Positions 1-6,033 of a stretch of DNA of 6,686 nt are shown here, piece after piece (the first letter of the stretch is position 1; every line of letters starts with the position of its first letter). The position numbers were made by a program, and so were the translations under genes. Source of the DNA: Candidatus Latescibacterota bacterium (GTDB taxonomy: Bacteria; Latescibacterota; UBA2968; GCA-2709665); contig JASLMQ010000838.1 in NCBI GenBank assembly GCA_030746455.1, positions 1 through 6,686 on the forward strand. Reading direction: 5' to 3'. The notes under the pieces were generated by a model. It searched no databases. It was given only the letters and a program-made list of their open reading frames with translations, and had not been told where the DNA came from.

Positions 1-2
1 GG

Positions 3-557
3 CGTGTCGAGCGTCTCCTGGAGCTATGTCACTACGTGGGGATCAAGATCCACCCCTCGTTTCACGGCCTCTACGCGGACGACGACGCCTACGAACCGGC
101 GTGGTGCGTGGCACAGGAACGCGGTGTCCCGATCTTGACCCACTCCTACGACCGGAGCGCTGCGACTCCGTCCCAGAAGCTCTCGTGGGTCCCTCTGTTC
201 GTGAAGTGGCTGGAGGCGTTTCCGGATGTGGATCTGATCCTGGGCCACTCGGGTGGGCTGCCGACAGGTCACCGGGAGTCGGTTCAGCTCGCACGATCCT
301 TCACGAACGTGTGGCTCGACACGGCAGGAGATCCCGTCGCGTACGGCTTCCTGGAATACGTGGTTGGCGAGGTCGGCTCGGGGCGGCTGCTCTATGGGAG
401 CGACCTGACGTGGATCGACTCCCGAGCCCACCTGGCCCGGATCTTCGGGTCTCGAATCGGTGTGACAGACAAACAGAACATACTGGGCGGCAATGCACGG
501 CAGCTGTTCAGGCTCGATGACGTGTCGTCCTGCGACGAAGGGGGCGTGAAGCGCTGA
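3..557 (+). CDS. Amidohydrolase-2 family metal-dependent hydrolase (3' part only)
   Basis: The frame is open from base 3, so the 5' end lies outside the window; 184 C-terminal residues are visible. The fragment reads as the second half of a TIM-barrel amidohydrolase of the amidohydrolase-2 type (PF04909-like). Visible landmarks, numbered from base 3, are GIKIHP at about 13-18, a strand ending in ILTHS with His47, LGHSGG with His82, YGSD with Asp134, and the family's usual C-terminal ILGGNARQLF. In this family such His and Asp residues bind the catalytic metal or activate water, and members hydrolyse or decarboxylate small cyclic or carboxylated substrates in the cytoplasm. The substrate cannot be told from this part. 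An internal GTG at 36 is not the start, because conserved sequence continues upstream of it. The stop codon overlaps the putative CTG start of the next gene, suggesting an operon. Family call is fairly certain; reaction unknown. Confidence 0.85.
   Translation, partial: RVERLLELCHYVGIKIHPSFHGLYADDDAYEPAWCVAQERGVPILTHSYDRSAATPSQKLSWVPLFVKWLEAFPDVDLILGHSGGLPTGHRESVQLARSFTNVWLDTAGDPVAYGFLEYVVGEVGSGRLLYGSDLTWIDSRAHLARIFGSRIGVTDKQNILGGNARQLFRLDDVSSCDEGGVKR
537..544 (+). promoter_or_regulatory. Candidate Shine-Dalgarno sequence for the SDR gene
   Basis: The purine run GAAGGGGG lies inside the end of the upstream hydrolase gene. It ends 9 nt before a CTG codon at 554 that would give a standard SDR N-terminus (MRIDLSGKVALILGG). 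It favours initiation at CTG 554 over the GTG at 578, which would remove most of the first beta-strand. This is inference from spacing and homology expectation only. Confidence 0.4.
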
Positions 558-962
558 GGATCGATCTGAGCGGCAAGGTGGCGCTGATCCTGGGCGGATC
601 TCGCGGAATTGGGGGCGGAATCACCGAGTCCTTCGCCCGCTGCGGGGCGCGGGTGGTGTTCACGCACACCGGGAACACGGCGTACAGCGAACGATTGGAC
701 GCGATGCTCGAAGCCTTGAGGGCAGAGGGTTGTGACGTGACGGCCGCCGTGTCCGATGCCCGCAGCCCCGCGGAGGTCTCGCAGACGGCCCGCCAGGTCC
801 TCGACGATCTAGGGGCGATCGACATCCTGGTTGTCAATGTAGGTCAGAACACCGCGGGCCCCGCCGAAGAGAGGAGTGATGAGGCGTGGCTGGATGCGGT
901 GCAGATCAATCTCTCGGCCGTCTTCTACGGTGTGCGCGCCGTGCTGCCCGCTATGGTCGAAG

Positions 963-982
963 CGGGCAGCCGGGAGATATAG
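963..982 (+). other. Deletion/frameshift scar in the SDR gene
   Basis: Up to about 966 the sequence codes for the end of helix alpha-E (AMVEAGS), which in SDRs is followed by a GRIVNISS-like strand. From about 966 the alternative frame codes for a P-x-DIA motif that normally lies some 85 residues further on. The two halves share a few bases (around GGCAGC) at the join, compatible with a microhomology-mediated deletion. The frame change implies a net loss of 3n+1 bases. The exact breakpoint cannot be fixed without an intact homologue. Confidence 0.65.
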
Positions 983-1121
983 CGGGGCTCGCGGCGTTTC
1001 TCGCCAGCGAACTCGGCGATTTCATCTGTGGCCAGGAGATTCTGGTCGATGGGGGGGGGCACGTTCTACAAGGGGTGACCCTGAACCGTCAGGACCCGGT
1101 CACCACGAATAGCACGATACT

Positions 1122-1126
1122 GGAGG
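1122..1126 (+). promoter_or_regulatory. Shine-Dalgarno GGAGG that decides the CRTAC1 start
   Basis: A perfect GGAGG stands 7 nt before GTG 1134. The in-frame ATG at 1149 is 22 nt away, too far for this site, so GTG 1134 is the better start. The site lies in the last codons of the decayed SDR gene, as expected for coupled operon genes. Confidence 0.7.
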
Positions 1127-1133
1127 CCCGAAC

Positions 1134-2939
1134 GTGACGTTGAGGACTATGCGAAGCTCCCTGACGAGTATACTGGCGCTGGGGCTCTGTGCGGTCGCCC
1201 TGGTTCATACGGGAACCGGTACGCTGTCCGCCCAGGAAGAGCGGGTGTCTTTCGTGGATGTGACGGAGGAGGCTGGAATCGACTTCGTCCACTTCAACGG
1301 GGCCGGCGGCAGCAAGTACGATGTCGAAACCATGTGTCCCGGGTGCGCGCTGTTCGACTACGACGGTGACGGAGATCTGGACATCTACCTCCTGAACGGC
1401 GCGCCGCTGCCGGGGTCCACGGCCGAGGACGTCCCACGAAACCGGCTCTACCGGAACGACGGAGACTGGCATTTCACCGATGTGAGCCTCGAATCGGGGG
1501 CCGGCGATCCCGGGTATGGCCTCGGGTGCGCTGTGGGCGACTACGACAACGACGGGGATACCGATCTGTACGTGACGAACTACGGCCCCAATGTGCTCTA
1601 CCGGAACGAAGGCGACGGCACGTTCGTGGACATAACCGAGCAGGCCGGGGTGGGCGATCCGCGATGGACCACCACAGGGATGTTCTTCGACTACGATGTG
1701 GATGGAGATCTGGACCTCTATGTCGTGAACTACATCCACTTCCGCCTCGACGAGAAGCGCGACTGCTACCTGCCCGGCACGGACGTGTTGGGCTACTGCC
1801 ATCCCGACATCCATCCCGGTCTGCCGGACGTGCTCTACCGGAACGAGGGGGACGGGACCTTCACCGATGTGACCGAGGAGACGGGGCTCTATCGACCCGG
1901 CGCGAGAGGCCTGGGCGTTATCGGTACCGACTACGACAACGATGACGACCTGGACATCTACGTGGCCAACGACTCGATGGAGAACTACCTGTTCTCCAAC
2001 TTGGGGAACGGAACCTACGAGGAGATCGCGCTTCTGACCGGCGCCTCGCTCAACGAAATGGGGCATGCCGAGGCCAGCATGGGTGTGGACATGGCGGATG
2101 TGGATGGGAACGGGTATCTCGATTTCCTGATGGGACACCTGAGCGCGGAGACGAACACCCTCTACATGAACAACGGCGACGGGACCTTCACGGATGGCAC
2201 GGTCCGAGCCGGAATGGGGGCGTCCACGCTCCACGCCGTGACGTTCGGGCTGGTGTTCTTCGATGCCGACAACGACGGGGATCCGGACGCCTTTTGTGCG
2301 AACGGACACGTGATGGACAACATCGAGATCATCTCGGATGTCATCACCTACAAGCAGACGAACTTCCTCTTCGAGAACCTCGGTGGGGGGCAGTTCGAGG
2401 AGGCGTCGGGTCGGTTCGGACCGGGGCTGGCTATTCGGAAGGCGAGCCGGGGCGTGGTGGCGGGCGACATCGACAACGACGGCGATCTCGACCTCATCGT
2501 ATCGAACGTGGCGGACCGCACGGACCTGTTGAGAAACGAGGGCGCGAACCTGAACAACTGGCTTGCCGTCGAGCTGGCAGGAGGAACTGGTACCCCGCGC
2601 GTCGACCAGGGGGCCGAATCAGGTCAATCGCCGGCGTCGAACCGTCAAGGGGTCGGAGCACGGGTAATCGTGACATCCGGGGACCTTCGGCAGATGAACG
2701 ACGTGCACCTGGCGGTAAGCTACCAGTCGGCCAGGGGCAATCGGCTGCACTTCGGGCTTGGGAAACGGGATCGCGTGGACAGCGTGGAGGTACGGTGGCC
2801 GTCGGGCATCGTCGATCGGGTCGAGAACGTGAAGCCGAACCGTCTCGTCGTTATCATAGAAGGGGAAGGATTGGTGGACCGGAAGCCCCGGCCTGTCCAC
2901 CGAAGCCTTGGCGAAGGTGGAAGGGGCGGTAGTGAATAG
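1134..2939 (+). CDS. Secreted CRTAC1-family protein: seven FG-GAP/VCBS repeats plus ASPIC/UnbV domain
   Basis: A 601-residue protein. Residues 1-33 form a signal peptide: basic start, hydrophobic stretch SILALGLCAVALV, and a likely cut near LSAQ. Seven calcium-binding DxDxDG-type loops follow at residues 75, 136, 186, 266, 322, 377 and 445, each leading into a strand such as LDIYLLNG. Most alternate with LYRNEGDGTFTDVT-like strands, so a seven-bladed integrin-type propeller is expected. Between loops 3 and 4 lies a Cys-containing insert (DCYLPG...GYCHP), usual in this family. Residues 476-575 match ASPIC/UnbV (NNWLAVEL, GVGARV, LHFGLG, VEVRWPSG), interrupted by about 17 extra residues (485-501). 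The last 25 residues are low-complexity and appear repeat-derived. The protein probably acts outside the cytoplasm in binding or adhesion; no enzymatic function is established for the family. GTG start chosen from the SD spacing and the GTGA overlap with the SDR remnant. Confidence 0.93.
   Translation: MTLRTMRSSLTSILALGLCAVALVHTGTGTLSAQEERVSFVDVTEEAGIDFVHFNGAGGSKYDVETMCPGCALFDYDGDGDLDIYLLNGAPLPGSTAEDVPRNRLYRNDGDWHFTDVSLESGAGDPGYGLGCAVGDYDNDGDTDLYVTNYGPNVLYRNEGDGTFVDITEQAGVGDPRWTTTGMFFDYDVDGDLDLYVVNYIHFRLDEKRDCYLPGTDVLGYCHPDIHPGLPDVLYRNEGDGTFTDVTEETGLYRPGARGLGVIGTDYDNDDDLDIYVANDSMENYLFSNLGNGTYEEIALLTGASLNEMGHAEASMGVDMADVDGNGYLDFLMGHLSAETNTLYMNNGDGTFTDGTVRAGMGASTLHAVTFGLVFFDADNDGDPDAFCANGHVMDNIEIISDVITYKQTNFLFENLGGGQFEEASGRFGPGLAIRKASRGVVAGDIDNDGDLDLIVSNVADRTDLLRNEGANLNNWLAVELAGGTGTPRVDQGAESGQSPASNRQGVGARVIVTSGDLRQMNDVHLAVSYQSARGNRLHFGLGKRDRVDSVEVRWPSGIVDRVENVKPNRLVVIIEGEGLVDRKPRPVHRSLGEGGRGGSE
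2586..2636 (+). other. 17-codon insertion inside the ASPIC/UnbV domain
   Basis: In ASPIC/UnbV domains the strand NNWLAVELxG is usually followed almost directly by SNRxGxGARV. Here residues 485-501 (TGTPRVDQGAESGQSPA) separate the two, keeping the frame. The segment is rich in Gly, Ser, Gln and Pro and so is likely an exposed loop. Whether it is specific to this lineage cannot be judged from one sequence. Confidence 0.5.
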
Positions 2940-2967
2940 CCTGGGGTCCTTCGGCTGCGCTCGGGAC
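2896..2967. repeat. Small palindromic, possibly interspersed repeat at the CRTAC1 3' end
   Basis: Two imperfect palindromes lie close together. At 2896-2921, TCCACC and GGTGGA arms enclose GAAGCCTTGGCGAA. At 2946-2967, GTCC and GGAC arms enclose a CTTCGGCTGCGCTCG core. Both resemble short GC-rich dispersed elements (variants of CCGAAGCCTTGGCGAAGG and CCTTCGGCTGCGCTCGGGA) that I recall from intergenic regions of several environmental phyla. The first one provides the final codons of the CRTAC1 gene, giving an unconserved tail RSLGEGGRGGSE. The repeat nature is an inference, since only one copy is present here. Confidence 0.45.
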
Positions 2968-2983
2968 AGACTACAGCCCCAGG
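2940..2983. terminator. Candidate bidirectional hairpin between convergent genes
   Basis: CCTGGGG at 2940-2946 is perfectly complementary to CCCCAGG at 2977-2983. Between them a smaller GTCC/GGAC pairing (2946-2949 with 2964-2967) could form partly in competition. The structure fills the 54-bp spacer between the stop at 2939 on the + strand and the stop at 2994 on the - strand. There is no T-run on either side, so it is not a canonical intrinsic terminator; it may act as an mRNA 3' stabiliser or just be part of the repeat. Confidence 0.35.
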
Positions 2984-2993
2984 AACGTGACCC

Positions 2994-5822
2994 CTAGCGA
3001 GGCTTGGATTCCGTCGCGCTGCCGATAAACACGCCCTTGCCGTAGGTGCCGGCCAGGACGGTCCGGGGACCCGTTGTCGGAACTGCCAGGGAGTAGACGA
3101 TCGTGTCACCGAGGCCAACGGGGATCCAGCTTCGCGCCGCGTTCTCGCTTAGGAAGACGCCGCCGCCGGCCGTGGCCGCGTAGATCCGGTTTGGATGCGA
3201 GGGATCGACGGCAACGGATGCGACCCGCAGCGAGGCGAGGCCGGTGATGGCCGCCGTCCAGACATTGCCGCCGTCATCCGTCTTGTGAACGCCGTCGTAT
3301 GTGGCGGCATACAGCGTCTCCGGTCCCGATGGATCCACGACGAGCGTGTGGATGTCACGGCGGATGAGACCGGTGTTGCAGGCCTGCCACGTGGTCCCGC
3401 CGTTGCGGGACCTGTACACGCCCAGAGAGGTACCCGCGTAGACAACCTGCGGTGTCGATCGTGGAACAGCGAGAACCCGGATACCCGGGGCCGATAGTCC
3501 GTCGCTGGACAGCACCCAGGATGCGCCGCCGTCGATGGACTTGTGAACCCCGGCGGGGGTCCCGGCGTAGAGCACGTCCGGATCCGTAGGATGGATCGCC
3601 AGGGCCTGGATCCTGGAATTGGCGAGACCGACGCCGATGGACGTCCATGAGATTCCGTGGTCAGCCGAGGCGTAGACGCCTGTCTGGGTCCCGGCGTAGA
3701 CCTTGCCCGGCTCCGCGTGGCTTGGGGCGATCGAGAGAATCCTGCGATCGGGGATACCCGCGCTGGATTCCTTCCAGGTCGCTCCTCGATCCGTCGATCG
3801 CCGAACGCCCGAGAAGGTTGCCGCATAGACGATCGTCGGGTCCGATGGGTCGTACCGGAGCGAGAGAATTCTCTTGTCGGCCAGTTGGGACGGGTCCCAC
3901 GCGATCGGGTTGGGCTTCGACCTGTACACGCCTCCGAGGGTACCCGCGTAGACCGTTGCCGGTTCGTCCGGATCCACGGCCAGCGACAGGACCACATCGC
4001 TGACGAGGCCGTCCCGCAGGGTCGTCCAGCTCGACCCCCCGTCGGTCGTCAAGCAGACGCCCCCGAGGGTCCCGGCGTAGACGGTATCGGGGTTCACCGG
4101 GTCGATCGCCAGCGAGATGACGTATCTGGAATTCTCTCCCATATCCTTGCTGATCCAGAGTTCGCCCCCATCGTTGCTCTTGATCACCCCTGTTCCCGGA
4201 ATGCCGCCGTAGACGATACCGGAATTCCGGGGGTGGATCGCCAGGGCTTCCACACGTCCCGACGCCCGGGCCACGGGCCTCCAGAAGAGGCCGCTCCCGC
4301 CGGCTTTGTAGATTCCCGCGGCCGTGCCCGCGAAGAGGTCGTAGGGGGGGAAGGGATCAACGGCCAGCGATAGAACTCGCGTGTGCTCGAGTCCACCAGG
4401 ATCCCACGTGTGGCCGTCGTCACGCGAACGGTAGACACCGAGGGTCGTTCCCGCGTAAATGGCACCGGGTAGACCGGGATCCAACTCCAGGCATGTGGGC
4501 CTTGCCCCGTCGGGTATGGCAGCGATCCGGGTCCAGGTGTTTCCACCGTCAGCGCTGGCGTAGATACCTCCGGTAGCGGTAGCTGCGAATACCCGTCCGG
4601 AGACCGAACGGTCGAATGCAGCTGCAAACACACCCGTGGCCGGAAGGGACGCAAGGGCCCAGGACTCCCCGGCATCGGCGCTGCTGAAGAGCCCGGCCGT
4701 GGACCCGGCCAGCAGGACGTGGGGATTCGACGGGTCCATCGCCAGTGCCTGGATGTCGGTGGCATTCAGGCCCGCGTTCGACTCGGTCCAGCGAGATCCA
4801 CCGTCTACGGTCTTGTGCACTCCTCGGAGGGTACCGACGAGCACGGTCTGGGGATCCAGGGGGTCCACTGCGAGGGCCTGTACCGAGCGGCTCGACAACC
4901 CGGTGTTGGCCTCCACCCAGGAGTCACCCCTGTCGGGACTGACGAACACCCCTCCCTGCGTCCCCGCATAGATCACCTCGGGGGCGTTCCGGGCGACCGA
5001 CAGCGCCAGGACCCGAGGGTGGGTGATGCCTTCCCCGACACGGATCCAAGAGAAGCCGCCGGTAGCTGTCTTGTAGGTGCCTTCCAGGGTCCCCGCGTAG
5101 AGGGTTTGAGGATCGCTGGGATCGCACGCCAGGGCGTGGACGGCCTGGCCGATCAGCCCGATGTGGAACCACGTGTTCCCGCCATCGGTCGTGCGGAAGA
5201 CTCCGGCTGTCGAGCCCGCGTACACGGTCTCCCGACCCTCAGCCGGGATGGCAAGCGCTAGAAGCTTCGGATCGCTGAGGCCGGTATTGGCTTCTGTCCA
5301 CGACTGCCCGCCATCGGTGGTCGTGTAGACACCCCCGCCGTGGGTCGCCGCATACACGGTCTTCGACTTCGACGGATGGCAGGCGATGGCATAGACATAG
5401 AGGTTGGCCATGTCCTTGCTGGACGCCTGCCACGAGGAACCGCCGTTCGCGGATCTGTAGACGCCTCCACCCCGGGTACCGGCGTACAGGATCTGCGGAT
5501 CCGACGGATCGCAAGCAAGGGCGTAGACATCTCTTGTGACCAGGCCTGCGTTGATCGCCATCCAGGTCGCGCCCGCATCGGTGGACTTGTACAGGCCGCT
5601 GCCCTGGGTTCCGGCATAGGCGATTGACGGATTCGAGGGATCGATCAACAGCGCCACGATCGTGCCGCCGGGCGGGCCCTTGCACTCCCAGACGGGCTCA
5701 TCCGACGCCGCGGTGCCGACTCCCGCGAGGCCTGGTACAACAAGGGCCGCGAGCCAGAGGGCGCGAAACGGGTGTCGAGGGCGTGAGTGTCGGGGGACTG
5801 CTGGCGATCGATTTGGCCGCAT
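2994..5822 (-). CDS. Large secreted protein made of 21 Asp-box (BNR-like) propeller repeats
   Basis: A 942-residue product starting at ATG 5822-5820. Residues 1-39 form a signal peptide: a long Arg-rich n-region, hydrophobic ALWLAALVVPGLAGVG at 21-36, and a likely cut near TAAS. From residue 54 to the end there are 21 repeats of about 43 residues with the pattern V.ALAVDPxxPxxVYAGTxxGVYRSxDGGxxWxxxxxGL. The Asp-box SxDxGxxW is clear in most. It is degenerate in blades 11 (AGGSGLFW), 14 (SKPNPIAW) and 20 (SENAARSW), and absent in blade 21. Such repeats build beta-propellers seen in sialidase-like, GH74-like and Vps10/sortilin-like proteins. I see no separate catalytic domain, membrane anchor or C-terminal sorting domain, so a secreted or periplasmic binding scaffold is likelier than an enzyme. 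The open frame continues upstream to 6116, but it lacks repeat-like sequence there and overlaps the divergent gene, so the shorter start is chosen. There is no good Shine-Dalgarno. Confidence 0.9.
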   Translation of the reverse strand: MRPNRSPAVPRHSRPRHPFRALWLAALVVPGLAGVGTAASDEPVWECKGPPGGTIVALLIDPSNPSIAYAGTQGSGLYKSTDAGATWMAINAGLVTRDVYALACDPSDPQILYAGTRGGGVYRSANGGSSWQASSKDMANLYVYAIACHPSKSKTVYAATHGGGVYTTTDGGQSWTEANTGLSDPKLLALAIPAEGRETVYAGSTAGVFRTTDGGNTWFHIGLIGQAVHALACDPSDPQTLYAGTLEGTYKTATGGFSWIRVGEGITHPRVLALSVARNAPEVIYAGTQGGVFVSPDRGDSWVEANTGLSSRSVQALAVDPLDPQTVLVGTLRGVHKTVDGGSRWTESNAGLNATDIQALAMDPSNPHVLLAGSTAGLFSSADAGESWALASLPATGVFAAAFDRSVSGRVFAATATGGIYASADGGNTWTRIAAIPDGARPTCLELDPGLPGAIYAGTTLGVYRSRDDGHTWDPGGLEHTRVLSLAVDPFPPYDLFAGTAAGIYKAGGSGLFWRPVARASGRVEALAIHPRNSGIVYGGIPGTGVIKSNDGGELWISKDMGENSRYVISLAIDPVNPDTVYAGTLGGVCLTTDGGSSWTTLRDGLVSDVVLSLAVDPDEPATVYAGTLGGVYRSKPNPIAWDPSQLADKRILSLRYDPSDPTIVYAATFSGVRRSTDRGATWKESSAGIPDRRILSIAPSHAEPGKVYAGTQTGVYASADHGISWTSIGVGLANSRIQALAIHPTDPDVLYAGTPAGVHKSIDGGASWVLSSDGLSAPGIRVLAVPRSTPQVVYAGTSLGVYRSRNGGTTWQACNTGLIRRDIHTLVVDPSGPETLYAATYDGVHKTDDGGNVWTAAITGLASLRVASVAVDPSHPNRIYAATAGGGVFLSENAARSWIPVGLGDTIVYSLAVPTTGPRTVLAGTYGKGVFIGSATESKPR
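2997..5663 (-). repeat. Degenerate tandem array, 21 units of about 129 bp, coding for propeller blades
   Basis: The repeated coding unit is about 43 codons. The best conserved DNA is the part for VYAGTxxGV, seen on the + strand as variants of GGGTxCCxGCGTAGAC, for example near 3690, 3945, 4070 and 5090. Most units have diverged widely, as in old duplications. Blades 13 and 14 (about 4080 and 3945) share TVYAGTLGGV exactly and are closer to each other than to most others. Such arrays can gain or lose units by recombination. Confidence 0.85.
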
Positions 5823-5921
5823 GATTTTGGCCGATCCGGGAAAGGTGGTAGGGCGGTACTGGATCCGCACGGCGAACGACCCTGAAGAGTGGAGTATTCG
5901 GCCGGAAGGGCCACTCAAGGC

Positions 5922-5950
5922 AATATATCCTCGGCCGGTGGCCAAGTCAA
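5922..5950 (-). promoter_or_regulatory. Sigma70-type promoter for the Asp-box repeat gene
   Basis: Read on the - strand: a -35 box TTGACT (5950-5945), a spacer of exactly 17 bp, then a -10 box TATATT (5927-5922). Each box matches the consensus at five of six positions, striking in such GC-rich DNA. Transcription would start near 5915, leaving a leader of about 93 nt before ATG 5822. One of the two TCGGCCGG copies falls in the spacer and the other lies just beyond the expected start, so a repressor or activator site is possible. Confidence 0.65.
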
Positions 5951-6016
5951 GCTGGGGACGGCCAACCGGATCGCGAACCAGGTGAGCTGGGCGGCGGGTC
6001 CTGGGAGATACCGCGC

Positions 6017-6024
6017 GGAGGGAG
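6017..6024 (+). promoter_or_regulatory. Shine-Dalgarno of the UroD-like gene
   Basis: GGAGGGAG ends 9 nt before ATG 6034. This supports that ATG over the in-frame ATG at 6073, whose sequence (MNSALRHEEPDRVP) would also be an acceptable family N-terminus but has no comparable site before it. Confidence 0.6.
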
Positions 6025-6033
6025 TTGAGAGGA

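Larger units (their letters stand above)
554..1137 (+). pseudogene. Short-chain dehydrogenase/reductase, broken by internal deletion and frameshift
   Basis: The first part (554-982) encodes a classical SDR N-terminal half. It has the NAD(P)-binding loop GGSRGIG at about residues 14-20 and a first strand KVALIL just before it. VVNVGQN sits where NNAG is usual, and a helix QINLSAVFYGVRAVLPAM follows. The frame then stops at TAG 980-982. The SDR C-terminus resumes in another frame from about 966, as QPGDIAGLAAFLAS, then GQEILVDGGGH, ending at TGA 1135-1137. The middle is absent: no catalytic Ser and no YxxxK, roughly 85 codons compared with a 250-residue SDR. The product cannot be an active dehydrogenase. 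Both ends still fit the operon, with CTGA overlap upstream and GTGA overlap downstream, so the gene was intact until recently. An assembly error is the main alternative. Confidence 0.85.
5823..6033. other. Divergent intergenic region
   Basis: These 211 bp separate the - strand Asp-box gene from the + strand UroD-like gene. The region holds a good promoter for the - strand gene. It has TCGGCCGG twice (5898-5905 and 5931-5938), 33 bp apart, on either side of that promoter's -10. It has the Shine-Dalgarno of the + strand gene near its right end. No convincing -35/-10 pair was found for the + strand gene. No small gene or RNA structure could be supported. Confidence 0.6.

Noticed and set aside
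26..520. 164-codon open frame on the + strand at the window start
   Set aside because: Overlaps the amidohydrolase in another frame and has Arg-rich nonsense composition; the hydrolase frame has family motifs.
1051..1059. Run of nine G as the cause of the SDR frameshift
   Set aside because: The frame is already changed before the run (DIAGLAAFLAS), and reading through it gives the expected VDGGGH, so the run length appears correct.
886..1137. Separate small gene of 83 codons after the SDR
   Set aside because: Its first 27 codons are out-of-frame reading of the SDR N-terminal part; the rest is clearly the SDR C-terminus, so it is a fragment of the same broken gene.
1089..2309. 406-codon open frame on the - strand, rich in Val and His
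   Set aside because: It is the antisense shadow of the DxDxDG repeats of the CRTAC1 gene (GAC/GAT codons read as GTC/ATC in reverse). The sense strand has a signal peptide, clear domains and an RBS.
3657..4373. 238-codon open frame on the + strand
   Set aside because: Antisense shadow of the Asp-box repeats; no domain, no RBS, and composition explained by GC-rich codons of the real gene.
2994..5822. Calling the Asp-box protein a sialidase or a GH74 glucanase
   Set aside because: Asp-boxes are structural, and I see no enzyme-specific motif such as the sialidase FRIP or Arg triad, so an enzyme name is not supported.
5823..6033. A promoter for the + strand UroD-like gene
   Set aside because: No -35/-10 pair with sensible spacing was found on the + strand; the AT-rich patch at 5922-5929 fits the - strand promoter better.
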